Assembly (NCBI GenBank): GCA_965223355.1
Contig: CBDCWE010000003.1
Span: 3,782,001-3,846,000, forward strand
DNA: 64,000 nt
Direction: 5' to 3'
From: Tectiglobus sp965223355
Lineage (GTDB): Bacteria > Pseudomonadota > Alphaproteobacteria > Rhizobiales > Hyphomicrobiaceae
The position numbers were made by a program, and so were the translations under genes. The notes beneath the pieces are model-generated. The model searched no databases. It worked only from the letters and a program-made list of their open reading frames with translations, and was not told the DNA's origin. This document shows, in pieces, positions 37,401-44,326 of this stretch (position 1 is the stretch's first letter; each line of letters starts with the position of its first letter).

Positions 37401-37476
37401 CGCCGTCCGGGAGGGACGTGCGGTTGGCGCGCTTGGGCTTCGGCTTCGGCTTTGACTCTTCAGTTTTCTCGCTCAT
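34471..37476 (-). CDS. polA: DNA polymerase I
   Basis: A 1001-residue family-A polymerase with all three domains. The N-terminal 5'-nuclease (VYLIDGSGYIFRAFHALP, GFEADDLIATYAQ) spans roughly 30-330. The 3'-5' exonuclease retains HFAFDTETTSLEAMQADLVGF. The polymerase domain has motif A VSADYSQIELRVLAHIA, motif B RRRAKAINFGIIYGISAFG and motif C LLQVHDELVFE. A Pro/Ala/Gly-rich linker (about 340-380) separates nuclease and exonuclease. It fills gaps in repair and Okazaki processing. Start ATG 37476 (MSEKTEESKPKPKPKR) fits the family. The stop codon coincides with the end of a MITE. Confidence 0.97.
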   Translation of the reverse strand: MSEKTEESKPKPKPKRANRTSLPDGEAVPIDTGSHVYLIDGSGYIFRAFHALPPLTRPSDGLPIGAVHGFCQMLWKLLTDTKAGDQPTHLAVIFDAGAESFRNEIYPEYKAHRPPPPEELVPQFPLIRDAVTAFNVPCIELEGFEADDLIATYAQEIANAGGQVTIVSSDKDLMQLVQPGVDMLDTMKNRKIGPEEVHEKFFVAPDRVVDVQALAGDSVDNVPGVPGIGVKTAAQLIQEYGDLDTLLARAGEIKQPKRREKLIEFAEQARISRQLVRLKRDVPVTVRPEQMGVQEQQAAPLLSFLSAMEFNTLTRKIADVLGAQPPPAAAKSVGSSVARTGKTGAGGGRVGTNNGAATPAVMVAHNARLAMAEPIDRAKYETVTTLAGLEAWIAEARAVGHFAFDTETTSLEAMQADLVGFSISTRPGRACYVPVGHQTAADGLDFGEGDDIEQMALRAALDLLKPILEDRSVLKIGQNLKYDILVLKRYGINLTPFDDTMLISYALDGGRGGHGMDDLAQRHLGHACIPFKQVIAHAPGKKIADKTFAGVPVDKATEYAAEDADVTLRLWLALKPRLVAERMTTVYETLERPLAPVIVDMEHAGIAVDRTILSRLSGTFAQRAAQLEDEVYDLAGEKFNLGSPKQLGELLFDKLQLPGGKKTKTGQWETRATLLDDLAGNEDLPEDARKLVHTMLEWRQLTKLRSTYTDALPHHIHPETHRIHTSYALAATTTGRLASTDPNLQNIPIRTKEGREIRTAFVAETGNKLVSADYSQIELRVLAHIADIAQLRKAFDDGLDIHAMTASEMFGVPIAGMPSEVRRRAKAINFGIIYGISAFGLANQLAISREEAAAYIKTYFERFPGIKDYMEETKKAAKADGYVETIFGRRVHYPEINTKNPSARGFYERAAINAPIQGSAADIIRRAMIRIPKALDKAGLTATRMLLQVHDELVFETPVSEVDGVLKVATEVMEKSPEPAIKLSVPLKVEANAADNWQAAH

Positions 37477-37673
37477 GTCACCAACTATAAGCCTGCCATG
37501 CCCACCGGGCGAGCGTTTGATCGCTGCAATCCAAGCGAATTTTCCGGGACCTGCTCTGCGACCGGTAGGCGCGGGCGCAGCGTTGTGCCGCAGCACCTCA
37601 AAACTTGTTGATCCGCTGCGAGGGTCATGTGGTTGGACATCTTTGCCGACATCGCCCATTTCAGGCAGCAGAT

Positions 37674-37699
37674 CAACGATATCGGTCAACGATATCGGT
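37674..37699. repeat. Tandem 13-bp repeat upstream of ccdA
   Basis: CAACGATATCGGT occurs twice head-to-tail (37674-37686, 37687-37699), each with a GATATC palindrome, 23 bp before the predicted ccdA start. It could be a regulatory site or a slippage product. Confidence 0.6.
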
Positions 37700-37722
37700 C
37701 ACGGAATTGGGATTTATAGCAC

Positions 37723-38436
37723 TTGGAATTGCTGCTTGCATACGGCGCCGGGCTGTTGACCTTGATCAACCCCTGCATCTTGCCGGTGCTGCCGGTCATC
37801 CTCGGCTCGGCGGTGCGCGAGGAACGCCTCGGACCGCTGGCCCTTGCCGCCGGTCTCAGCGTTGCCTTCGTCACGGTCGGATTGGGGATTGCCGCCGCCG
37901 GCCCGGCGATCGGGCTAGACGCCGACGCGATGGTTAAGGTCGGCGCCACGGCGATGGTCCTGTTCGGCCTGATTCTGATGGTGCCGGCGTTCAACGTCCG
38001 CTTTGCCGCCGCAACCGCGGGACTATCCGGCGAGGCCGAACGCCAACGGATCGAGGTCAGCGGCACCGGCCTCGGCGGCCAGTTCATCGGTGGCGCACTG
38101 TTGGGTGCGGCCTGGTCGCCGTGCATCGGACCAACGCTCGGTGGGGCGATCGCGCTGGCCGCCCAGGGCCAGTCGTTGGTCTGGGCCGGCGCCATCATGA
38201 CCGCCTTTGCGCTCGGCACCGCGACGGTGATCGTGGCGCTCGCCTACGGCACGCGCGAAGCGATCGCGATGCGTCAGGACCGCTTGCGCAAAATTGCCGC
38301 CAATTCGAAGTGGGTTATGGCCGCAGCTCTGATCGCTGTCGGCACCGGACTTCTGTTAGGCCTGCACCATGTCATCGAAGCATGGGCTGTCCGCCTGCTG
38401 CCGATCTGGCTGCAGGATCTTTCCGTCGCGCTGTAA
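37723..38436 (+). CDS. ccdA: CcdA/DsbD-type thiol-disulfide transmembrane transporter
   Basis: A 237-residue membrane protein with six helices. The paired redox cysteines lie in helix 1 (LLTLINPCILPVLPVILGSA) and helix 4 (GAAWSPCIGPTLGGAI), the layout of CcdA. It carries electrons from cytosolic thioredoxin across the inner membrane to periplasmic thiol proteins. The start is TTG 37723, giving MELLLAYGAGLLTLINPC, the normal CcdA N-terminus. A thioredoxin-like gene with signal peptide follows after 25 bp, its obvious redox partner. Confidence 0.9.
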   Translation: MELLLAYGAGLLTLINPCILPVLPVILGSAVREERLGPLALAAGLSVAFVTVGLGIAAAGPAIGLDADAMVKVGATAMVLFGLILMVPAFNVRFAAATAGLSGEAERQRIEVSGTGLGGQFIGGALLGAAWSPCIGPTLGGAIALAAQGQSLVWAGAIMTAFALGTATVIVALAYGTREAIAMRQDRLRKIAANSKWVMAAALIAVGTGLLLGLHHVIEAWAVRLLPIWLQDLSVAL

Positions 38437-38461
38437 TCTTGATCAAGGAAAGGAGATCGGG

Positions 38462-38866
38462 TTGAACAAAGTGATCACAGGACTGTTGGCATTGGCCTGG
38501 TTCGCGGCAGCATTTGCGTTGCCGGCATCGGCCCAGGAGATGGTCAACTATAAGCCGGGTGCGATCAAAGCGGCCTTGGCTCAGGGAAAAGCGGTACTGA
38601 TCGACTACAAGGCGGTTTGGTGATCAACCTGCGCGCGGCAAGGACGCGTGCTCAAAAAGCTCCGTGCGAGCAATCCGCAATACGATCAAGCCATCACCTT
38701 CATCAAGGTCGATTGGGATACCTACAAAAACCACAAAGTGACGACCAGTCGGCGCATTCCGCGGCGCTCGACCTTGGTGCTGCTCAAGGGCGGCAAAGAG
38801 GTTGGTCGCGTCGTCGCTGAGACCCGTGAAAGCCGCATCAAGGCGTTGCTCGACCAGGCGCTTTAG
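38462..38866 (+). CDS. Exported thioredoxin-like protein with in-frame TGA at the active site (putative selenoprotein, UxxC)
   Basis: One reading frame runs from TTG 38462 (with AAGGAG upstream) to the stop at 38864-38866, interrupted only by TGA at 38621-38623. Read through, it gives 134 residues. A signal peptide (MNKVITGLLALAWFAAAFAL..ASA) is followed by VLIDYKAVW-[TGA]-STCARQGRVLKKLRAS and a normal thioredoxin end (TFIKVDWDTYKNHK, IPRRSTLVLLKGGKEVGRVV). The TGA falls exactly at the first Cys of WCxxC, so the motif would be U54-S-T-C57. A UGCGCG/CGCGUG stem with a G-containing loop lies 7-27 nt after the TGA. Alternatives: a single-base error (TGC or TGT to TGA) or a pseudogene. sel genes are not in the window. 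Confidence 0.75.
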
Positions 38867-38899
38867 GCCACTCCCGCCGACGGCGAGGCGACCTGACCG

Positions 38900-38990
38900 G
38901 CCCGCTTCCCCGCCCGGCCGCCGCTTCGATCCACCCATCAGATCATGGGCTTTGGGTGGCCGGGCGGCGAAGCGGGCGGGTTCGAGCTAA
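38900..38990. terminator. Long GC-rich inverted repeat between convergent genes
   Basis: CCCGCTTC-CCGCCCGGCC and GGCCGGGCGGCGAAGCGGG form a stem of about 18 bp with a ~40-base loop. It lies between the thioredoxin-like gene and the retron RT gene and probably acts as a bidirectional terminator. Confidence 0.5.
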
Positions 38991-39135
38991 CTCTGCAACG
39001 CCATAGAACAACGCGCCGGTGCGCGGCTCACCTTGGCCCAGGCTTTCCCTGGCCCCGGCCTCCCTGCCCCCGGTTCACCCGTGACGATGGCCGCCTGCAA
39101 TTCCACCCGCCCGGGGTGGCCGGCGCGGGCGGGTG

Positions 39136-40746
39136 TCAACTGCTGCCACGAAACAGGCGGGCGAGAAAACCGGAGGGTTTCGTGCGGTGGTCGCGATCGG
39201 AGCCATCGCGGTGTTTCGGGTCTGAGCCGCCGGCTGACACCATTTCGTTCTTGAGCATTTCGGCGACCTTTTGTGGATCTGCGTCCCAGGTGATCCAGCG
39301 TTTGGTGCCAATGAGCGGCGGTTTCGACAGATCAGGACGACCGACGACCAGCGGCAAGATGCGGTTCGAACCGGAGACTTCCAGCGCCGCAACCGAATCG
39401 ATCTCGGCCAGCGGCCCATCCTTCGAGAGCGAATTCGATGATACAATAATCAGCACCGTCCGGGCCGCGCCCAAGGCAACATTGATGCGATCGGTAAAGT
39501 TTTGACCGAACCCGATATCTGCATCATCGAGCACCGCCTTGATGCCGATGCGCCGGCAAGCCTCATAGATCGGCCGGGCGATCCCGGCCTTGTCCGCGCT
39601 CGCATGGCTGATGACAACGTCATAGTCACCAGCACCGAAAACCATCTGCTGCAGCAGTCGCGACGGCGTTTGATCAAGGTCGTGAAGCTGGGCGCAAAGC
39701 TTGAGGAAAACCGGGTCGTCGGCCCCGCGCACCATCTTGACGAAGGCCAGATGACCATAGACGATATTGCGAAATGCGCCGGGACCGGCCTGCATGAGCT
39801 GTTCGCGTGAGCGGCTGCGATACTTGCAGAAATGCTCGCTTGCTGCCTCATCGATGCCGAACTTGCGCCACGCGTGCAGGATCGCGCGCAGCCGGCGGAT
39901 CCGCTCGCGCGTCACGTTGACCCGTTCGTTGACGCTGAGCCCGGTTACCGATTGGCGCCCATATCGGCCTTGCAAGCGCACCTTCGACGGGTTGATCGTG
40001 AACCCCGAGCGCTTGACTGCCTCGCGCAGCGCATCTCCGGCCTCAACCTGCAGCAAATCTTCTGACAGTGTGCGGCGCGTTGCGACTGCCGGCGGAAAGG
40101 TCGCCAGATCGGTCGAGAACGTGATGTCGTCGGCATAGCGGGTGTATGTCAGCCGGTTCTGGCGGGCGAGGCGCTGAAGTTGACGATCGAGTGATGCGGC
40201 AATGAAATTGGACAGCACCGGCGAGGTCGGCGCACCTTGTGGCAGTCCGTTGCGATGCGTGACGATGCGCGCACACACGGTGGCCGCGCCGTTGGCCATC
40301 GCGAACGGCGGCTTCATGAACAGCCCGCGCACGCGACCAAAGTTGATGGTCGGAAAGAATTCCTCGATATCGACATTGAGCACCCAGCGCTTGCCGACAT
40401 GCTCGGCGGCGTTGCTTGCCACGCTCTTACCATCGATAAAGCCGTGCGCTTGTGAAAATGGCCGGTAGAGCGCCTTTAGATCCCGATGCATTTTTGTTTG
40501 CAGATCACGGATGAGACCCAGCGGCACATGGATCGGGCGCATTCCTCCGGACCGTTTTGGCAGTTCGAAGTGGCTATAGCGTTGGTCGTCCGCGGCCTTG
40601 TAGAGCACCCACAGCATCTGGCTGTGAGACACGCGGAAATAGCGCGCCACATCGTACGACGTTTCAAGCGGCTTGTTTTCGAGCCGCAACACGGAACCCG
40701 CAGCATCACGTCTGGGCGCGGTCGCCGGGTTGGTTTGAGCAGTCAT
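39136..40746 (-). CDS. Retron-type reverse transcriptase fused to a TIR domain
   Basis: A 536-residue fusion. Residues ~25-370 are a retron RT: the retron NAxxH motif (NAAEH, 112-116), LNVDIEEFFPTI with the first catalytic Asp, GLPQGAPTSP (168-176), the active site YADD (204-207), and the retron VTG motif (267-269). Residues ~374-500 are a TIR domain: YDVVISHASADKAGIARPIYE, VLDDADIGFGQNF, VLIIVSSNSLSKDGPLAEID, where Glu448 is the likely NADase residue. RT-TIR fusions are a known anti-phage retron architecture: the RT makes msDNA that restrains the TIR effector until infection. A candidate msr-msd RNA lies directly upstream. No other defence gene is adjacent. Confidence 0.93.
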   Translation of the reverse strand: MTAQTNPATAPRRDAAGSVLRLENKPLETSYDVARYFRVSHSQMLWVLYKAADDQRYSHFELPKRSGGMRPIHVPLGLIRDLQTKMHRDLKALYRPFSQAHGFIDGKSVASNAAEHVGKRWVLNVDIEEFFPTINFGRVRGLFMKPPFAMANGAATVCARIVTHRNGLPQGAPTSPVLSNFIAASLDRQLQRLARQNRLTYTRYADDITFSTDLATFPPAVATRRTLSEDLLQVEAGDALREAVKRSGFTINPSKVRLQGRYGRQSVTGLSVNERVNVTRERIRRLRAILHAWRKFGIDEAASEHFCKYRSRSREQLMQAGPGAFRNIVYGHLAFVKMVRGADDPVFLKLCAQLHDLDQTPSRLLQQMVFGAGDYDVVISHASADKAGIARPIYEACRRIGIKAVLDDADIGFGQNFTDRINVALGAARTVLIIVSSNSLSKDGPLAEIDSVAALEVSGSNRILPLVVGRPDLSKPPLIGTKRWITWDADPQKVAEMLKNEMVSAGGSDPKHRDGSDRDHRTKPSGFLARLFRGSS

Positions 40747-40856
40747 CCCGCCCCTCGTACCTCACACATACTAGGGCCGCGGCACGCGGTCCTAGTATGA
40801 AGACCACATTTGTTATTCCGCCGCAGGATCAACAGCAGACATAGAAGGGCAGGATG
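40744..40856 (-). ncRNA. Candidate retron msr-msd RNA
   Basis: On the RT strand, CATCCTGCCCTTC (40856-40844) can pair over 13 bp (two G-U) with GAGGGGCGGGATG (40756-40744), the expected a1/a2 repeats; a2 includes the RT start codon. Between them lie an msr-like stem UCUGCUGU/GCGGCGGA and a strong 15-bp msd-like stem CATACTAGGACCGCG/CGCGGCCCTAGTATG with a TGC loop (40768-40800 region). The order a1-msr-msd-a2-RT is that of retrons. The branching-G AGC motif is not obvious right after a1, so exact ends are uncertain. Confidence 0.55.
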
Positions 40857-40930
40857 CTGAGCATCATCAAGCCGCATCACCGCGGCAGCGTCAAGCACCT
40901 GCCGCGAAAAAATCCGCCAACAGAATATTT

Positions 40931-41036
40931 GGAAACCTCTGAACACGTTTGGGGTCCGGGGGATCATCCCCTGGTCGGGGTGTTTGAGGGGCTGAAAGCC
41001 CCTCATGGATCGCCGCCAAGCGGCGATTGGTTAGGG
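40931..41036 (-). repeat. Hairpin-array element, family 1, copy H (partial)
   Basis: The outer end AAACCTCTGAACACGTTTGG, GGGGATCATCCCC, GAGGGGCTGAAAGCCCCTC and an ATCGCCGCC/GGCGAT stem are kept; the AAGGGC stems are lost. It separates the retron from the stress cluster. Confidence 0.85.
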
Positions 41037-41136
41037 CTGGCCGGGCCGGCGCGCGGGATCGTTCCAGCGCGGTCTGACCGGCCGTCGGCCTGTGACAAAT
41101 GAGAACGTGTTGCCAATTGATTGGCGATGGCGGCAA

Positions 41137-41163
41137 TGATCCTTATCGCTGGCGCTGACGTAA
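41137..41163 (+). promoter_or_regulatory. Predicted RpoE/ECF11-type promoter of the FAD enzyme-DUF1365 operon
   Basis: TGATCC (41137-41142), 18 bp, then TAA (41161-41163) matches the promoter form recognised by the Rhodobacter RpoE-ChrR sigma factor. The same sigma/anti-sigma pair is encoded 5 kb downstream. Initiation near 41170 would leave a leader of about 200 bases before ATG 41382, or less if translation begins upstream. Confidence 0.65.
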
Positions 41164-41381
41164 TCACCGTGACCCGGTGAACGGGATCGGCCGGTCGAAC
41201 GATCGCGGGGCCCCGGGTTCATCATTGTTGACGATTGAGGCGGGCCAAAGCAGGCACGTCCCGATCGCGAAGAATTTTAAACAAGAACGCCTCAGTGCCC
41301 GTCGAATTTGAGCGCGTCGCACGGCCCGAACAAGGCCCGATGATTGAACACCAAACAACAAACCGCACTGGATCAACAAAC

Positions 41382-42722
41382 ATGCGTCAATTGAGTATTG
41401 CAGTGGTAGGTTCGGGGATTTCCGGGCTTGCGAGCGCCTGGCTGTTGTCAAAGCGCCATCGGGTGACCTTGTTTGAGCGCGCCGGCCGACTGGGCGGCCA
41501 TGTCAACACGGTGGACATCGCAGCACCCGACGGCGTGATTGGCGTCGACACCGGTTTTATCGTCTACAACGCCCGCACCTATCCCAACCTGACCGCGCTT
41601 TATGATCACCTCGGTGTGGCCACGGCGGCGAGTTCAATGGGCTTTGCAGTGTCGCTCGGCGGCGGTGCTTATGAATACTCGGGAACCGGCTTGCAAGGTC
41701 TGTTCGGCCAGCCGTCCAATCTGTTCCGCAGCGAACACATCCGTATGATTGTCGACATCGCGCGCTTTTTCCAGGAGGTAGGGCGCGTTGATCCGCAGGC
41801 GGTGGATCCGGATTTGAGCCTTGGACAATGGCTGCAGATCAACGGCTACTCGGCGGCCTTTGCGGACAACCACATTCTTCCGATGGGTGCTGCGATCTGG
41901 TCCGCGCCGGTTTCACAGATCTTCGACTTTCCGTTCTCCACGTTTGCACGCTTTTTTCATAATCACGGCCTGCTGCGGCTCAATGGCCGACCGAAATGGC
42001 GAACCGTGCTCGGTGGCGCGCGCAACTACGTCGACAAACTGATCGAGGATTTTTCGGGTACCGTTAGGACCGGCTTTGAGATCAGTCGGATCGTTCGGTC
42101 CGACCGCGGTGTTGACATCCATTGCGCCGACGGCATCGTGCAACGTTTCGATCACTGCATTTTGGCAACCCATGCCGACCAGGCGTTGCAGCTGCTCGCT
42201 GATCCCGATGACGATGAGCGCCGGGTTCTGTCCAACTTTCGCTATTGTGACAACACCGCGATCCTGCACACCGACACCTCGATGATGCCGCTGCGCAGAA
42301 GGCTTTGGTCAAGCTGGAACTACGTCTCGTCCGATCGCGCAGGTGCTGCCGGTGTGACCTATTGGATGAACGCGCTGCAGCCGCTATCAACCGCAATGAA
42401 CCTGTTCGTGTCGCTCAATCCGGATCGCGACATTCCAGCCGCCAAGCAATTGCAGGCGTTCAACTATCGCCATCCGGTTTTCGACAGTCACGCGATCGAT
42501 CACCAACAGCATTTGTGGAACCTTCAGGGCCGTCGCCGAACCTGGTTCGCCGGCAGTTATTTCGGTTACGGCTTTCATGAGGATGGCCTGCAGGCGGGCC
42601 TCGCCGTTGCTGAGGAGCTCGGCGGTGTGCGCCGGCCGTGGCAAGTCGCACATGACTCGGGCCGGATTTCGTTCGGCCAGGCGCCGGCGCCGGCCGCGGC
42701 AATGCTGGAGGCGGCGCAATGA
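41382..42722 (+). CDS. FAD-dependent amine-oxidase-like enzyme of the singlet-oxygen cluster
   Basis: A 446-residue flavoprotein. The N-terminal FAD motif is IAVVGSGISGLASAWLLSKRHRVTLFER followed by GRLGGHVNT; the C-terminal WFAGSYFGYGFHEDGLQAG completes the FAD site. The type is found beside DUF1365 and cyclopropane-fatty-acid-synthase-like genes in RpoE-ChrR regulons, where such clusters have been tied to fatty-acid modification (furan fatty acids in Rhodobacter). Desaturase-like chemistry is possible, by inference. ATG 41382 is chosen on the conserved start; ATG 41340 and an earlier start at 41235 are in frame. It overlaps the DUF1365 gene by four bases. Confidence 0.87.
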   Translation: MRQLSIAVVGSGISGLASAWLLSKRHRVTLFERAGRLGGHVNTVDIAAPDGVIGVDTGFIVYNARTYPNLTALYDHLGVATAASSMGFAVSLGGGAYEYSGTGLQGLFGQPSNLFRSEHIRMIVDIARFFQEVGRVDPQAVDPDLSLGQWLQINGYSAAFADNHILPMGAAIWSAPVSQIFDFPFSTFARFFHNHGLLRLNGRPKWRTVLGGARNYVDKLIEDFSGTVRTGFEISRIVRSDRGVDIHCADGIVQRFDHCILATHADQALQLLADPDDDERRVLSNFRYCDNTAILHTDTSMMPLRRRLWSSWNYVSSDRAGAAGVTYWMNALQPLSTAMNLFVSLNPDRDIPAAKQLQAFNYRHPVFDSHAIDHQQHLWNLQGRRRTWFAGSYFGYGFHEDGLQAGLAVAEELGGVRRPWQVAHDSGRISFGQAPAPAAAMLEAAQ

Positions 42723-43522
42723 GCAACGGCGCACAGATCTATTTCGGAACCGTCAGCCACAAGCGCTTGCGGCCGCGCCAGCACAGCCTGTCGTACCAGG
42801 TGTTTTCGTTTTTGCTTGATGTCGACCATCTCGCCCGGCTATCGCGCCGGTCGTGGCTGTTTGGTTACAACCGATGGTCGCTGTTCAGCATTTTCGACAG
42901 CGATTACGGCCGCCGCGACGGTCAGTCCATCGCCCAGCACGCCCGCCACGTCCTGCAGCAGGCCGGCCTTGATGACGCCGGCTCGACGATCAAACTTCTG
43001 ACCTATCCGCGCGTGCTCGGCTATGCCTTTAATCCGCTGAGCGTCTATTACTGCATGGATCGGCACGGCCAACTTCGGGCCGTCATCTACGAGGTGACGA
43101 ACACCTTCAAGCAGCGGCGGTGCTATGTGCTGGCGGCTGGAACCGCGGTCAACGGTACCTTCGCGCACAGCTGTGCCAAACAGATGTATGTGTCACCCTT
43201 TGCGCCCAATCAGGGCCGATACGGGTTCCGCATCACCGAGCCCGGGGCAACGCTTGTTGTCGGTGTGCAGCTGCGTGACGGCGGCGGTGCACTGATCAAG
43301 ACCTGCTTTCGGGCCACGGCGGGGGGCTTCTCGCAGCGGTCGCTTCTGCGCGCGGCCGTCTGCTACCCGGGCCTGACCTTGAAGGTGATGGCCGGCATTC
43401 ACATCGAAGCGTTGCGGCTGTGGCTCAAGGGTTTGCCGCTGACCAGGCGACCGGCGGCGCCATATTTCGCGGTCTCAACTGGTTCAACCTCCAATCGTCA
43501 TAGCGCATCGCAGCAGCCGTGA
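42719..43522 (+). CDS. DUF1365 family protein
   Basis: A 267-residue protein beginning IYFGTVSHKRLRPRQHSLSYQVFSFLLDVD and containing LLTYPRVLGYAFNPLSVYYCMDR, FKQRRCYVLAA and KQMYVSPF, the DUF1365 blocks. It is translationally coupled to the FAD enzyme (ATGA overlap). Such pairs are usually followed by a cyclopropane-fatty-acyl-phospholipid-synthase-like gene. Here that gene is missing and a mobile repeat (43564-43700) sits in its place. The function is unknown, with a probable link to membrane lipid change under photooxidative stress. Confidence 0.9.
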   Translation: MSNGAQIYFGTVSHKRLRPRQHSLSYQVFSFLLDVDHLARLSRRSWLFGYNRWSLFSIFDSDYGRRDGQSIAQHARHVLQQAGLDDAGSTIKLLTYPRVLGYAFNPLSVYYCMDRHGQLRAVIYEVTNTFKQRRCYVLAAGTAVNGTFAHSCAKQMYVSPFAPNQGRYGFRITEPGATLVVGVQLRDGGGALIKTCFRATAGGFSQRSLLRAAVCYPGLTLKVMAGIHIEALRLWLKGLPLTRRPAAPYFAVSTGSTSNRHSASQQP

Positions 43523-43563
43523 GTTGAGGTTGTCAGATCACCGTCCGGTTGCCGGCGGTTTGA

Positions 43564-43700
43564 TAGATCATCGTGCTTTAAGTTGGAACCGCTATTGCGG
43601 TTCCAACTTAAAGCACAAAGATGATCGCCACTTTAGAGGCGAGCAACTTTCTGCCTTTATTCGGGATCGTTCCGATTCCGAATAAAGGCAGGTTGCTCTA
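43564..43700 (+). repeat. Three-hairpin element, family 2, copy c
   Basis: 137-bp copy bounded by TA (TAGATCATCG...TTGCTCTA), with the same three stems as copy a and three extra bases in the third stem. It lies between the DUF1365 and DUF3833 genes, 13 bases before the first possible DUF3833 start. Confidence 0.9.
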
Positions 43701-43713
43701 GCCGGCGGCGCAT

Positions 43714-44292
43714 ATGACGCGCAATTGTTGTCATCCGTTTCGTGCGCCTGTGCGTAACTGCGACACGAAACAAACCACCACGATACCAACCATCACGATA
43801 CCAATGCCAAATGATATGACCCCGCCGATGCGGGCAACGCCGTTCACATTGGCGAACTTCTTTGAGGGCGAGACCCGCGCCTGGGGTATTTTCGAAGACC
43901 GGTTTGGACGCGTGCGCCTCAGGTTCACGGTTGTCATGCATGGTGCTTGGACCGGTGACACGTTCACTCTGAACGAACGGTTCGCCTATGACGATGGGCG
44001 CAGCGAACAGCGCACCTGGACCGTGTGGGCGCTGGCTGACGGCCGTTTCCGTGCCACCTGCGCGGACTGTATTGGCCAGGCGTCGGGCAAGACAACGGAT
44101 GATCAGATCACGATGTCCTACGTCCTTCGCCTGCAGCTCAGATCACGCACGCTGCACGTGCGTTTCGATGACCGCTTGATCCGCATTGACGAGCGCCGCG
44201 TCGTCAACCGCGCGACAATGTCGAAGTGGGGCATCCGGCTCGGTGAATTATCGTTATTTTTTGAGCGCGATCGTGTCGCGAGAGCAGCTTAG
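43714..44292 (+). CDS. DUF3833 family protein, N-terminus altered
   Basis: The open frame is 192 residues. From about residue 40 on it matches DUF3833 (ANFFEGETRAWGIFEDRFGRVRLRFTVVMHGAW, FTLNERFAYDDGRSEQRTW, VHVRFDDRL-like, INRATMSKWGI-like). Most members begin with a lipoprotein signal peptide, which is absent here. The first 40 residues are Cys-, Thr- and Ile-rich and look like non-native sequence downstream of the inserted repeat. The real start may be ATG 43804 or 43828. Either the repeat has displaced the promoter and signal sequence or this homologue is cytosolic. Confidence is high for the family, lower for the start. Confidence 0.75.
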   Translation: MTRNCCHPFRAPVRNCDTKQTTTIPTITIPMPNDMTPPMRATPFTLANFFEGETRAWGIFEDRFGRVRLRFTVVMHGAWTGDTFTLNERFAYDDGRSEQRTWTVWALADGRFRATCADCIGQASGKTTDDQITMSYVLRLQLRSRTLHVRFDDRLIRIDERRVVNRATMSKWGIRLGELSLFFERDRVARAA

Positions 44293-44326
44293 CGCTGTCC
44301 AATCAACCGACACCGGCGGTTGGCGC

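Noticed and set aside
38369..38623. Thioredoxin-like gene as two separate genes or a frameshift
   Set aside because: Both parts are in the same frame and joined by a single TGA at the active-site Cys, so no frameshift exists; a second start at 38648 (GTG) would lack the active site.
40887..40912. CGCGGCAG/CTGCCGCG hairpin as a terminator or as the msd stem
   Set aside because: No T-run follows it on either strand, and it lies outside the a1/a2 repeats; kept only as an unexplained hairpin upstream of the retron RNA.
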